A DNA stretch of 64,000 nt. Source: Acidimicrobiaceae bacterium (GTDB lineage Bacteria; Actinomycetota; Acidimicrobiia; Acidimicrobiales; RAAP-2). The stretch spans positions 109,119-173,118 of the forward strand of contig PNAH01000028.1 in assembly GCA_003170315.1 (NCBI GenBank), given 5' to 3'. Under the pieces are notes generated by a model. The model was not told the origin of the DNA. It ran no database searches and saw only the letters and a program-made list of their open reading frames with translations. The translations under genes and the position numbers were made by a program. This document shows positions 53,857-62,778 of this stretch, piece by piece (position 1 is the stretch's first letter; each line of letters begins with the position of its first letter).

Positions 53857-54875
53857 TGAACATGATTGACCAACTAATTGCGGGACCGGATCCGCTCGGT
53901 GAGGGGGCGACTTTCGAGTCACAGAGTTCTGAAGCGGAGCAGATGTTTCAGAAAGTTATTGCATTGCCACGAGGTCGAGTCGCTGGCGTGCGGCGTATTC
54001 GCCCTCGAGTTCTCGTGGCTTCGGCGGCGGCCTCAATTATTGGTGCTGCCAGTATTCTCATCCCACTGATGGGTGCAAATGCTCCGTCGGCTGCCGCATC
54101 CGAACTTCAGAGGCTTTCATCAATCGTCGCGGCAGCTCCTGATGCCACGCTGGCCCCCGGTCAGTACGAGTACACCGATTCGGTCGGCCTCGGCCTCGTC
54201 GAGGCGGTGGAGCGACCCTCATACAACTACAACGTGAAGATGCATCGCCAGTTTTGGATCGGCGCCGATGGCTCGGGTCGCATTGCTATGACTTATTCGG
54301 ACCCAACTTTTCCGACCCCGAAAGATCGTGCCGCGTGGGTATCCGCTGGTAGCCCGGAACTGTCGGGTTCGCTACCTGATATGCAATCAATCACGAATCA
54401 GAGTTGGGGAGCGAGTAGCGGCAGTGCGCCCATTGACGAGTCCCAGTTGCCTACCGACCCGAGTCAGCTGTTCGCATACGTGCAGGCGAAGGCTAATAAT
54501 CCCAGCGCGGGCCAGAACTTTGGAGAGTTACAAGAGATTGCTTCACTGTTTGAAGAGCGCTACACGCCACCTGGGCTCGCATCGGCACTCCTGACTGTGG
54601 CATCTGAAATACCGGGTATCACGCTGGATAACTCCGCGACCTTGCCCGATGCTGCGGCCGGAATGGGTTTCGCGTTGACTTCAAACAATATGGCTGGATG
54701 GACTTTCAAAATGGAACTCATATTGAATCCGACGACCGGGTCAGTCGTCGGCGAGAAGGACTGGGCCACATCGAATTCGGGTTCAACGGACTCATTGAGG
54801 TGGACACACTTCGTAACTCAAGGAGTCGTTAATTCGATAAGTCAGACGAGCGCGACGACGAAAACGAACATTTGA
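53856..54875 (+). CDS. CU044_5270-like membrane protein, probable sigma-factor partner
   Basis: A 339-residue protein with a cytoplasmic N-terminus of about 50 residues, one membrane helix (VLVASAAASIIGAASILIPL, about residues 52-71), and an extracytoplasmic part starting with PDATLAPGQYEYTDSVGLG. The layout and the APGQYxY island fit the actinobacterial CU044_5270 family, whose genes often follow ECF sigma genes. An anti-sigma or sensor role is inferred from position and topology only; no zinc anti-sigma motif is present. The ATG at 53856 shares a base with the sigma stop and follows GAGAGG. Confidence 0.78.
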   Translation: MNMIDQLIAGPDPLGEGATFESQSSEAEQMFQKVIALPRGRVAGVRRIRPRVLVASAAASIIGAASILIPLMGANAPSAAASELQRLSSIVAAAPDATLAPGQYEYTDSVGLGLVEAVERPSYNYNVKMHRQFWIGADGSGRIAMTYSDPTFPTPKDRAAWVSAGSPELSGSLPDMQSITNQSWGASSGSAPIDESQLPTDPSQLFAYVQAKANNPSAGQNFGELQEIASLFEERYTPPGLASALLTVASEIPGITLDNSATLPDAAAGMGFALTSNNMAGWTFKMELILNPTTGSVVGEKDWATSNSGSTDSLRWTHFVTQGVVNSISQTSATTKTNI

Positions 54876-54892
54876 GTTCAAGCTTGCCAACT

Positions 54893-54945
54893 TCGGGCTC
54901 ATAACCCGAAGGTCGCAAGTTCAAATCTTGCCCCCGCCACCAAGA
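54893..54945 (+). repeat. Right copy of 53-bp direct repeat (partial tRNA, att-like)
   Basis: An exact copy of the anticodon arm, variable loop, T-arm and CCA end of the initiator tRNA. It lacks the 5' acceptor strand and D-arm (the bases before it read GCTTGCCAAC), so it cannot make a tRNA. It starts 17 bases after the CU044_5270-like stop. Confidence 0.9.
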
Positions 54946-54951
54946 GATTCT

Positions 54952-54987
54952 CAAGCCGGCTCGGTCAGAAATGATCGAGCCGGCTTG
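54952..54987 (+). terminator. Strong hairpin terminator after the right repeat
   Basis: A stem of 16 pairs (one G-T) starting CAAGCCGGCTCGG and ending CGAGCCGGCTTG closes on a GAAA tetraloop, followed by ATTGCTTT. It may be the ancestral terminator of the tRNA gene, now separated from it by the inserted segment. Confidence 0.7.
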
Positions 54988-55062
54988 ATTGCTTTCGCGC
55001 TCTTCGTTACCGACACGGACTACCGATCGATTCCGTGCCAACCGCATGACCTGTGACCAAGT

Positions 55063-55068
55063 TACAGT
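55063..55068 (+). promoter_or_regulatory. -10 hexamer of leaderless dimethylformamidase-like gene
   Basis: TACAGT is followed by six bases and the ATG at 55075, with no ribosome site. Confidence 0.5.
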
Positions 55069-55074
55069 CGAAAT

Positions 55075-56568
55075 ATGGTGCGAGAAACCGTCACGGGTTA
55101 TTGCTGGCCGCAGTCAGTTGGCTACGGAGAACAAATCGGTCTTCACATGTCGTCGTCGGGTGCACGACCGGTGCGCGTCGAGATCGCACGGGTGGGGGGT
55201 CAGCGCGAGGTTGTGTTCACTTTGGCGTCGGTGGCGACAGAAGATCACGAGACTCCGAAGAGCGCATCGTCGACCGGTTGCGGGTGGCCCGTAGCACTCA
55301 CGGTTGACGTTGATCATTCGTGGCGTTCGGGCTACTACGAAGTCGTAATGGAGATTGAGGTTGGCGACAAGGTGCGTCGCGATTACGCCTTCTTCGTGGT
55401 GCGACCCCAATCCAAAGAGCGGATCATCGTCGCCTTGGCTACTAACACGTGGCACGCTTATAACGATTTCGGCGGTACGAACCTCTACAACGGCGGAACC
55501 CACGTCTCGATGCAGCGTCCGATGTCGGCGGGCTATCTGCACAAACCATTCGGCAAGGGGCGTCGCGTCACCGGCACCGGTGCCCCCGATCCCCAGAACG
55601 CCGCTCACGTGGGGTATATCCAGTTGAATCATTTGTCGGGCTGGGCGGGATCCGCGGGATGGCCCGACTGGGAGCACCCTTTCATTGCCTGGGCGGAGCG
55701 TGAAGGATTTGAAATTGGCGTCTGTACGAACGCGGACCTCGAAGACCATCCCGAAGTATTGGATAACGCGAGTCTGTACTTGTCTATCGGTCACGACGAG
55801 TATTGGTCGAAGGGGATGCGCGACACCGTCGAACGCTTCATCGCGCGAGGCGGCAATGCGGCTTTCTTTTCGGGAAATACGTTGATGTGGCAGGTCCGCA
55901 TTGAGGGCAGCGATCACGACGTGATGGTGGGCTACAAGGGATTCTTTAAGGACGACCCGCTCATGGGGACACCGCGCCAGTCGGAGGTGACGACACTCTG
56001 GTCCGACGTCATTGTTGGTCGACCTGAAAACATTTTGACGGGGGTCACCTTCACTCGTGGTGGCTATCACCGCATTGGCCGCAACGTGACGGCCGGACTG
56101 GGTGGCTACACCGTGCATCGCGCGGGTCATTGGATTTTTGACGGCACCGGACTCAGCTACGGAGAGGTACTCGGTTCGAACGCGACGGTTGTTGGCTACG
56201 AATGCGATGGGTGCGCGTTTACCTATCGAGACGGCCTTCCGTACCCAACCGGAGAAGATGGCACACCCGCGACGTTCGAGATTTTGGGCACGTGCCCGAC
56301 GCAGCACTTCACCCATGAAACTGCTCCTCGTCCACCGAAACCGGGTGAGCCTAGCGAGTTGCAGTACATCGCCTCGCGTGTTTTTGGGACGCGGGATCCT
56401 GCGGCGATGGACCGGATTCGACACGGCCACGCGGTGTTGGGTGCATACACGAACGATGCGGGAGCGACGGTCCTAACGTCGGGGTCCACCGATTGGGCGC
56501 ACGGTCTGAGCGCGCGCGATCCCCAGATTGAACAAATCACCCGCAATGTGTTGACCAAGTTGGGATAG
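55075..56568 (+). CDS. N,N-dimethylformamidase large-subunit-like protein
   Basis: A 497-residue protein similar to the large subunit of dimethylformamidase (C-terminal glutamine-amidotransferase-like domain). Recognisable parts are RRDYAFFVVRPQSKERIIVALATNTWHAYNDFGGTNLY, ADLEDHPEVLDNASLYLSIGHDEYWSKGMRD with a conserved GHDEYW, and GGNAAFFSGNTLMWQVR. The small subunit that pairs with it in the known enzyme is not seen nearby, and many homologues have unknown substrates, so amide hydrolysis is only a suggestion. The N-terminal 110 residues form a separate beta-rich domain. Confidence 0.8.
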   Translation: MVRETVTGYCWPQSVGYGEQIGLHMSSSGARPVRVEIARVGGQREVVFTLASVATEDHETPKSASSTGCGWPVALTVDVDHSWRSGYYEVVMEIEVGDKVRRDYAFFVVRPQSKERIIVALATNTWHAYNDFGGTNLYNGGTHVSMQRPMSAGYLHKPFGKGRRVTGTGAPDPQNAAHVGYIQLNHLSGWAGSAGWPDWEHPFIAWAEREGFEIGVCTNADLEDHPEVLDNASLYLSIGHDEYWSKGMRDTVERFIARGGNAAFFSGNTLMWQVRIEGSDHDVMVGYKGFFKDDPLMGTPRQSEVTTLWSDVIVGRPENILTGVTFTRGGYHRIGRNVTAGLGGYTVHRAGHWIFDGTGLSYGEVLGSNATVVGYECDGCAFTYRDGLPYPTGEDGTPATFEILGTCPTQHFTHETAPRPPKPGEPSELQYIASRVFGTRDPAAMDRIRHGHAVLGAYTNDAGATVLTSGSTDWAHGLSARDPQIEQITRNVLTKLG

Positions 56569-56600
56569 AAATTATTGGCGTTGATCTCGAAAGCGAGGCG

Positions 56601-57335
56601 TCAGTGAGGTCCCGAACGGGGCTGAGTTCGAATTCGACGCGCGACGAAGTGGGCAATGCTTTCATTGAGATCGCTCTCGGGCGCGAAACTTCTTAATCGC
56701 AGCTCGTCCGTATCAGTGGTGATCCGCCCGGCGACTACGTCGAATATCTGTCGATTGCCCGTCGACGCCACCTCCGACCACGACGCGATCAACGTTGCAA
56801 GTTCGAGTGCGCGCGCTCGTAACTGTTCCCTGCCGACAATGTCAGTTATGAGCCCCATTCCGAGTGCTGCGTCAGCGGTGATGTCGCGACCACTCAGAAA
56901 GAGGGCCCGAGCGACGCTCTCACCCATCACATCGACAACCAACCGGATCCCGGCTTCTGAATACACCAGTCCCAGTTTCAACGCGGGGATTGAGAATTTC
57001 GTCTCGGGCGACGCCAAGCGCACGTCCGCCGATAGTGCCAACTCCAGACCCCCACCGATGACATTGCCTTGAAGGGCCACAACAATCGGCACTTTCGATC
57101 GACGCAGGCTTTCAAAGTTCTTCTCGTGCGCGATCAGAGCCTCGGCGCCCCCGAGAGACGCCTCGATGAGGTCGTAGCCCGCACAGAAATCGGGGGGAGC
57201 TGCCGTAATGACAATGACTCTCGTGCCAACGGGCGGAGTCGCCACCAGCTCTTCGAGACGGTCGATGGTCGAGCGTCCGAGCACATTTCGCCTATCGCCG
57301 CCGGCCAAACGAATTTCGAAGACGCCGTGCTTCAT
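56601..57335 (-). CDS. Enoyl-CoA hydratase/isomerase family protein
   Basis: A 244-residue crotonase-fold protein. The oxyanion-hole segments are ITAAPPDFCAGYDL and ALQGNVIGGGLELALSADVRLAS, and the later KLGLVYSEAGIRLVVDVMG carries the position of the usual catalytic Glu. The substrate is not defined. The frame is open to 57482 but that part is Arg-rich and unlike the family; I start at the ATG at 57335, which has AGAGG just upstream. It is last in the minus-strand unit after liv and the CoA-transferase. Confidence 0.85.
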   Translation of the reverse strand: MKHGVFEIRLAGGDRRNVLGRSTIDRLEELVATPPVGTRVIVITAAPPDFCAGYDLIEASLGGAEALIAHEKNFESLRRSKVPIVVALQGNVIGGGLELALSADVRLASPETKFSIPALKLGLVYSEAGIRLVVDVMGESVARALFLSGRDITADAALGMGLITDIVGREQLRARALELATLIASWSEVASTGNRQIFDVVAGRITTDTDELRLRSFAPESDLNESIAHFVARRIRTQPRSGPH

Positions 57336-57536
57336 CGCCTCTGCCTCGACTCGGGTAGCGGGGGGGACGGGCAAGCGATGTCGCCGTCGGTCGTGGATCC
57401 ACTTCGTCGAGCGTCGCCAGCGATAACTCGCCTGCGACTGCATCCGGGACACCGAACGACTCAGGCGAGACATCGAGGTCACAATGGTCTCCTTGTCTTC
57501 ACGTTTCGAGACACTCTCTTTTCAGCGTTGCGCGAC

Positions 57537-58745
57537 TTAGATCTCATGGCGCTTCGCCTCGTCAATCAGCCCTTCACGGACCTCGCGGGAATGTTCACCG
57601 AGCGTCGGGGGCGGTAGTCGGAGCGCTACTTCATTGCGACTAAAGCGCAGTGGGCTCCCAGACAGTTCAATCGAGCCCAAGGTGGCGTGCTCCGCCGTCC
57701 ACACGAGATTCTGCTGGCGCACCTGCGCACTCGAGTACACCGCGTCAAGCTTCTTCACTTCACCGGCGGGGACGCCGGCCCCGTCAAAGCGAGCCAGCCA
57801 CACTTCGACACGGTCAGCGGCGAGGGCCGGGCCGATCAACTCGTTGAGTTCACGTGTGTTCGAGATGCGCTTGTCGTTAGTGGCGAAACGGACATCGTGA
57901 GGGTCCATGCCCACCAGTGGCGCGAACCGACCCCAAATGGCGTCGTTGCCAACGGCGATCACGATAGGTCCGTCGCTCGCGTCGAAGACGCCGTAAGGGC
58001 AGACCGTGGGGTGTTGGTTTCCCGACGGAGGCGGCACCTCGCCAGCAACCAAGTACCGAGTGCCTTGAAACGCGTGGAGGCCGATTTGGCCGGCTAACAG
58101 CGACGTCGACACCCGTTGGCCTCGACCGCTTGAAGCCCGTTCGACCAGGGCGGCCAAAACGCCAATGACGCCGAAGAGTCCCGCCGTAATGTCGGCAATG
58201 GGGACGCCGACTTTCACCATGGGGCCTTCGGGCGACCCGGTCAGCGACATCAAGCCTCCTTCGGCCTGTGCGATGTGGTCGTAGCCGACTCGTTGAGCGT
58301 CGGGACCGTCGTCACCAAAGCCACTGATGGATAGACGTAGGAGACCCGGATTCAACGCCTCCAACTGTTCATCACCGAGGCCGAGGCGTTCCATGACCCC
58401 GGGGCGAAAGTTCTCCACGACCACGTCGGCCCAACGCACAAGTCGTCCAATGAAGGGACGTTCACTCGGGTCCTTCAGATCGATCGTCACGCTGCGCTTG
58501 TTGCGATTGACCGATAGGAAATACGTACTCTCGCGCTGCGCACCGCTGGCCATGAATGGTGGTCCCCACAACCGGGTGTCGTCACCCGTGCCGGGCTGTT
58601 CCAACTTGATCACGTCGGCGCCCAAATCACCCAGGACCATCGTGGCGTAGGGTCCGGCCAGAACTCTCGAGAAATCGAGCACGTGTGTGCCGGCGAGCGG
58701 TCCACGCGGTACGTCGGTGCTGTTGTTGTCCGGGTCACTACTCAA
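57537..58745 (-). CDS. Family III CoA-transferase (CaiB/BaiF type)
   Basis: A 402-residue enzyme that moves CoA between carboxylic acids. Family features are GPLAGTHVLDFSRVLAGPYATMVLGDLGADVIKLEQPGTGD, LSVNRNKRSVTIDLKDP, VVENFRPGVMERLGLG, and GYDHIAQAEGGLMSLTG with the catalytic Asp. The start appears to be TTG at 58745 with AAAGGG upstream. It lies between livK and an enoyl-CoA hydratase, so it may activate the imported substrate or a breakdown product. Confidence 0.87.
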   Translation of the reverse strand: MSSDPDNNSTDVPRGPLAGTHVLDFSRVLAGPYATMVLGDLGADVIKLEQPGTGDDTRLWGPPFMASGAQRESTYFLSVNRNKRSVTIDLKDPSERPFIGRLVRWADVVVENFRPGVMERLGLGDEQLEALNPGLLRLSISGFGDDGPDAQRVGYDHIAQAEGGLMSLTGSPEGPMVKVGVPIADITAGLFGVIGVLAALVERASSGRGQRVSTSLLAGQIGLHAFQGTRYLVAGEVPPPSGNQHPTVCPYGVFDASDGPIVIAVGNDAIWGRFAPLVGMDPHDVRFATNDKRISNTRELNELIGPALAADRVEVWLARFDGAGVPAGEVKKLDAVYSSAQVRQQNLVWTAEHATLGSIELSGSPLRFSRNEVALRLPPPTLGEHSREVREGLIDEAKRHEI

Positions 58746-58798
58746 TTGGATCTATCCCTTTACTTACGATTGTGATGTCGCGACGACGTCGTTCGGGA

Positions 58799-58857
58799 AC
58801 GGGGCGAGAGCGTCTCAAGATGGAAAACCGCAACATCTCGAGACGCTCTCGCCCCGT
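58799..58857 (-). terminator. Long hairpin after livK
   Basis: An 18-bp perfect stem (ACGGGGCGAGAGCGTCTC and its complement), one mismatch, five more pairs and an 11-base loop, starting six bases past the livK stop. No T run follows, so it may act as an attenuator or protect the livK mRNA end rather than stop all transcription. Confidence 0.65.
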
Positions 58858-58863
58858 CCTTCC

Positions 58864-60189
58864 TTACTTCACACCGTCTGCCTTCAGCACCGCGAGGCAC
58901 GCGGAGGTAGACGTGCAGTTCGTCACGTCGCCCAATATCTTGGCCGTGAGCGGTGTACCTTGGACTTCGTTGCCGGTCTTCGCGTTGGCAATAAAGGGCG
59001 CGTAGGGACCGAATGTGTTGTGATACTTGTTGAAGTCGATGCTGCCACTAGCGCCCTCATAATTAATCTTCTTTTTGGCCTTTATGAGCGCCACGCAAGA
59101 CTTGTACGAGTAACACTTCGTGCCCGGCGGGTTCGTCACCATCGTCATGTCCTTTGAAACCGTCGAACCCTTCGTCGTCTTCGCGTACGTGTCAGCTAGG
59201 GCCAACGTGATCACCGCGTCATAGGCGTAGTTCGAGCCCGACAGTGGACCGGCGGCCGCTTGGCTCGGGAACAACTTCTTGAAACCAGCCAGGAAGAAGT
59301 TATCGGCCTGGCCCGTCAGGGACGTTCCCATCACCGACGTCAAATGGGCGTGAGCGTTCGCAGTTCCGAATGCCTTGATGAAGTCACTACTCGTCGTCAC
59401 GTCGGTGCCAATCCAGGGAATGGTCGAGCCGAGTTGCGTGAACTCAGTCTCGAGCACCGCCACTGTTGGCGCGTCGGTCTGTGAAAAGATGACGTTTGGC
59501 TTGTCGGCGATGACTTGCGCCACGGTATTGGTGTAGGACGACTGGTCGGCCTGAACGTTGTAAACGTGTATGACTGTTCCCCCCAGTTTGATCCACGTTG
59601 TCTTCACTGGAGCCACGATGGTCTGCGCCGCGGCATCAGAGTAGAAGAGCAGGTCGGCCGTCTTGTAGCCCTTGATGTGCGCGTACGTGGCCATTGCGAC
59701 ACCGAGTTGGCTGTCCGACGGGCTATCGCGAAAGAGATACGGATCGGTCTGCGTGTCGCGGGTCGTGTCACCACCTTGGAACTCGTCAATAATCTTGTTG
59801 GCCTTCAACACCGGCTCCACCGAGTTGATCTCTTGAGTGGTGGGACCGATGATGCCGGCAATGCCACCGCCCGAGATCAACTTCAACAGCGCCGTCTTGC
59901 CTTCGACCGGGTCACATCCCGTGTCGCCCTGGGGAATGAGGAGCTTCTTACCCAACACCCCGTGGTCGGCGTTCACTTGCGCCTGGGCGATTTGAGCACC
60001 TTGGTAGATGCCCTCGCCCAAACTCGCTAATGGACCGGTGAAGCACGACAGGACGCCGAACGAAATGGTGCCCGAAGAGGCCCCGGCCGTCGCGTCCGCC
60101 CCGATGGCCACTCCGCTTCCCAGCACCGTCGCCAAAGCGACCGCGCTCGTCAACTTCCGAATGGTTATTAAATTCCTAATTCTTCTCAC
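58864..60189 (-). CDS. livK: Branched-chain amino acid-type ABC transporter substrate-binding protein
   Basis: A 441-residue exported binding protein. The N-terminus is basic then hydrophobic (LTSAVALATVLGSGVAIGADA), a signal peptide. The mature part has the type I periplasmic-binding fold of LivJ/LivK: FGVLSCFTGPLASLGEGIYQGAQIAQAQVN, IAGIIGPTTQEINSVEPVLK, and FSQTDAPTVAVLETEF. Such proteins bind amino acids, amides, urea or aromatic acids, so the ligand is open. The GTG start follows GGGGG by seven bases. It lies 53 bases after livF and before a strong hairpin. Confidence 0.9.
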   Translation of the reverse strand: MRRIRNLITIRKLTSAVALATVLGSGVAIGADATAGASSGTISFGVLSCFTGPLASLGEGIYQGAQIAQAQVNADHGVLGKKLLIPQGDTGCDPVEGKTALLKLISGGGIAGIIGPTTQEINSVEPVLKANKIIDEFQGGDTTRDTQTDPYLFRDSPSDSQLGVAMATYAHIKGYKTADLLFYSDAAAQTIVAPVKTTWIKLGGTVIHVYNVQADQSSYTNTVAQVIADKPNVIFSQTDAPTVAVLETEFTQLGSTIPWIGTDVTTSSDFIKAFGTANAHAHLTSVMGTSLTGQADNFFLAGFKKLFPSQAAAGPLSGSNYAYDAVITLALADTYAKTTKGSTVSKDMTMVTNPPGTKCYSYKSCVALIKAKKKINYEGASGSIDFNKYHNTFGPYAPFIANAKTGNEVQGTPLTAKILGDVTNCTSTSACLAVLKADGVK

Positions 60190-60242
60190 CGTCTTACCCC
60201 CTTATTTTGTTCTTTTCTCCTACGAGAACTGGTGTCGTCGTA

Positions 60243-60977
60243 CTACGACATTCTCCCGACGTAGAGGTCAATGACCTCGTCGTCGTGTAACAGTTTTTCG
60301 GCCGGACCGTCGAGGCGATTCTTGCCGAGCACCATGACGTAGCCCCACTGCGCGTGCCGCAGCGACCGACGGGTGTTTTGTTCGACCACGCAGATGCCCA
60401 CACCCGTCGTCATCACTTTTTCAATCTGTTCCCAAAGTGCACTCTGCAACATTGGTGAGAGTCCGGCACTGGGCTCGTCGAGCAACATAACCTCGGGATC
60501 GAGCATGAGACCGCGGGCCATCGCGAGCATGCTGCGCTGACCACCGCTCAGCCCCCCCGCCTTTCGCCGGAGTGACGTCTTCAAATCGGGAAAGAGTTCA
60601 CCGAGTTCGTCGATTCGTTGCGCAACTCCGTGCTTACGCGTGTAGCCACCCATCTCCAGGTTCTCTCGAACCGTGAGATCCGGGAACGTGTTCGCGACCT
60701 GGGGCACGTAGGCCAACTTTCGACGCACGAGTTTCTCAGGTGGCAAGTTGGTGGTCTCTTGATCGAGTACGTAAACGTGGCCACTCGTGGTCTTGATGAC
60801 ACCACTGATCGCCTTTAGAAGCGTCGACTTGCCGGCGCCGTTGGGCCCAACGATGGCCGTTATGTGGCCCTTGCGAACGTCGAGTGACACGTCTTCGATG
60901 ATCGGCGAACCTCCGTAACCGGCGGTCACATTCTCGACTCGTAAGACGACGGGCGCGTCCAAGTAGGCGTCACTCAT
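60243..60977 (-). CDS. livF: Branched-chain amino acid-type ABC transporter ATPase
   Basis: A 244-residue ABC ATPase. Walker A is GPNGAGKST, the signature is LSGGQRSML, and Walker B is VMLLDEPSAGLSP; the H-loop position in VVEQNTRRSL has Gln-Asn rather than His, as is usual for LivF (EQN). It pairs with LivG on the cytoplasmic side of LivH-LivM. The ATG overlaps the livG stop by four bases. Confidence 0.93.
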   Translation of the reverse strand: MSDAYLDAPVVLRVENVTAGYGGSPIIEDVSLDVRKGHITAIVGPNGAGKSTLLKAISGVIKTTSGHVYVLDQETTNLPPEKLVRRKLAYVPQVANTFPDLTVRENLEMGGYTRKHGVAQRIDELGELFPDLKTSLRRKAGGLSGGQRSMLAMARGLMLDPEVMLLDEPSAGLSPMLQSALWEQIEKVMTTGVGICVVEQNTRRSLRHAQWGYVMVLGKNRLDGPAEKLLHDDEVIDLYVGRMS

Positions 60978-61747
60978 TCGTCATCATTTCCCAGGTAGGC
61001 GTCCACAACGCGCTTGTTGTCTCGTAGCTCGTCAAAGCGACCTTGAGCGATGACTGAGCCCAGGTCCATGACGATCACTTCATCGCAGGTCTTCTCAACG
61101 AAGGGCAGGTTGTGCTCTACGACGACGACGGTGCTGCCGGCCTTCTTCAACTCTCGGATGGCCTCGCCGATTCGTTCGCCCAAGACCGGATTCACGCCGC
61201 CCATGGGTTCGTCCAAGATGGTCAGGCGCGGTTTGGCGGACGCGATGCGAGCGAACTCCAACAGACGTTTCTGGCCGCCACTTAGACCAACGGCCCGGTC
61301 GTTTCGAAGCTCGTCCAGGTGATAGTGCGCCATGAGTTCGCGAAGTTCCTCAGTGTCCAGCGCGTCTTGACGACGAAGGCGCCGAGCCGACGTTAGTGAA
61401 CGCCAGAGTGATTCGCGCTCGAGGTCGGATCGGCCGACTCGGACGTTGTCAAGGACCGAGAGGTCACGCCATTCGCGCGGCGTCTGGAACGTACGGATCA
61501 TACCCATCCGCGAAATTTGATCCGGTCGCTTACCCACGACGTCAACTCCGGCGAAACGCACGCTGCCCGACGAGGGCTGCTCGAAGCCCGAGACTAAATC
61601 AATCACGCTGCTCTTGCCGGCGCCGTTGGGACCGATCAGTCCCACGACACTCCCTTCACGGATCGTCATGGTGCAGTCACTAACGGCCACCACCCCGCCG
61701 AAGGACTTCGAGAGGCTCTCGATCTCGAGTAACGCGGTGGCGCTCAC
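60974..61747 (-). CDS. livG: Branched-chain amino acid-type ABC transporter ATPase
   Basis: A 257-residue ABC ATPase with Walker A GPNGAGKSS, signature LSGGQKRLL, Walker B LTILDEPMGGVNP and VVVEHNLPFV with the switch His. The EHN-type end and the residues around RTFQTPREWRDLSVLDNV are typical of LivG. The frame is open to 61834, but the GTG at 61747 overlaps the livM stop by four bases and gives the expected N-terminus (SATALLEIESLSKSFGG). Confidence 0.93.
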   Translation of the reverse strand: MSATALLEIESLSKSFGGVVAVSDCTMTIREGSVVGLIGPNGAGKSSVIDLVSGFEQPSSGSVRFAGVDVVGKRPDQISRMGMIRTFQTPREWRDLSVLDNVRVGRSDLERESLWRSLTSARRLRRQDALDTEELRELMAHYHLDELRNDRAVGLSGGQKRLLEFARIASAKPRLTILDEPMGGVNPVLGERIGEAIRELKKAGSTVVVVEHNLPFVEKTCDEVIVMDLGSVIAQGRFDELRDNKRVVDAYLGNDDE

Positions 61748-62778
61748 GACTCGACTCCGATGACGGGGTCCGACGCGACGTCGTCGGGACGAGGATCGGG
61801 CAAGCGCCTCGAACGGGTAAACCACCTTCGCCACGATCTTTGAACACTCGTCCCATCAGTGCCCAATCGTTCCGGCAGGAGTCCGCTGGGACGAAATTTG
61901 AGCATCAGAATTATCAACAGGCCGATAAGTATCTGGCGTAGGGCCGGTCCCAGTTCGGGACGGGCCGCGGGAGAAGGAATGTAACGCGTCATCTCCACGA
62001 AACCCACGTACACGATGAACGAGCCCAACACGACTCCCCGGGGGTTACCGCGACCCCCTACCAAGATTGCCGCGTACAGCACGAATATTTCCGTGGGCTT
62101 CCAGTCCAGGGGGTTGAAAGCGCCTATGTAGGCGGCGAAGAGTCCCCCGGACAGACCGGCGAGGCCGGCTCCGAAGAGGTACGTCCGGTACTTCGCCCAA
62201 AAGACGTTGCGCCCGTACACTGACGCCGCGCGCTCGTCATCTCGAACGGCGCGCACCATTCGACCAAAGGGACTCGTGGAGAGACGCTGGACCAAAAGGT
62301 AAACCAAGAACAAGACGAGGAGGCAGAATGCGAAGAAGAAGTAGTGGTAGGCGTTGTAAGAAAGGTGTTGCCCCATCGGATCGAAGAGTCCAAAGACGCC
62401 GTTGTAGCCATTGAACAACGGCGTAAAGTTCTCCACCAGGTAATAAATCGCCCAGACGGCCCCGAAGGTCGTGATGGAGAAATACACGTCGCGAAGGTTT
62501 CGTAGCGCGATGGCGCCAATAATCGAGGCAAAAGCCACCACCACCACCACCGCGATGACGACGGCCAGTAGATACGGCAAGCGCCACCCCAGCACATACT
62601 CCACGGGCGCCTTCGCCTTTCCGACCGTCATGATGATGGTCATGTATACGCCCAGGGCGAAGTACGCGTAGGCCGAGAGGTCAAAGTCACCGGCCCATCC
62701 CCAGATCATGTCGATACCGAGCGCCAGTACGCCGAAGATCGTCGCCTCGGTAAGGATTGCGGTCCAGTACTGGAGCAT
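61744..62778 (-). CDS. livM: Branched-chain amino acid-type ABC transporter permease
   Basis: A 344-residue permease with about nine or ten membrane segments. Family features are LALGIDMIWGWAGDFDLSAYAYFALGVYM, GRMVRAVRDDERAASVYGRNVFWAKYRTYLFGAGLAGLSGGLFAAYIG (the coupling region), and the following AAILVGGRGNPRGVVLGS. It pairs with LivH. Its ATG overlaps the livH stop by one base. Confidence 0.92.
   Translation of the reverse strand: MLQYWTAILTEATIFGVLALGIDMIWGWAGDFDLSAYAYFALGVYMTIIMTVGKAKAPVEYVLGWRLPYLLAVVIAVVVVVAFASIIGAIALRNLRDVYFSITTFGAVWAIYYLVENFTPLFNGYNGVFGLFDPMGQHLSYNAYHYFFFAFCLLVLFLVYLLVQRLSTSPFGRMVRAVRDDERAASVYGRNVFWAKYRTYLFGAGLAGLSGGLFAAYIGAFNPLDWKPTEIFVLYAAILVGGRGNPRGVVLGSFIVYVGFVEMTRYIPSPAARPELGPALRQILIGLLIILMLKFRPSGLLPERLGTDGTSVQRSWRRWFTRSRRLPDPRPDDVASDPVIGVES

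Noticed and set aside
54893-54945. A second initiator tRNA gene
   Set aside because: The 5' acceptor strand and the D-arm are missing, so it cannot fold as a tRNA.
55114-56430. 438-codon minus-strand frame opposite the dimethylformamidase-like gene
   Set aside because: The plus-strand frame has conserved motifs and a promoter; the minus frame has basic shadow composition.
57336-57482. N-terminal extension of the enoyl-CoA hydratase
   Set aside because: The extra 49 residues are Arg-rich and unlike the family; an ATG with a ribosome site exists at 57335.
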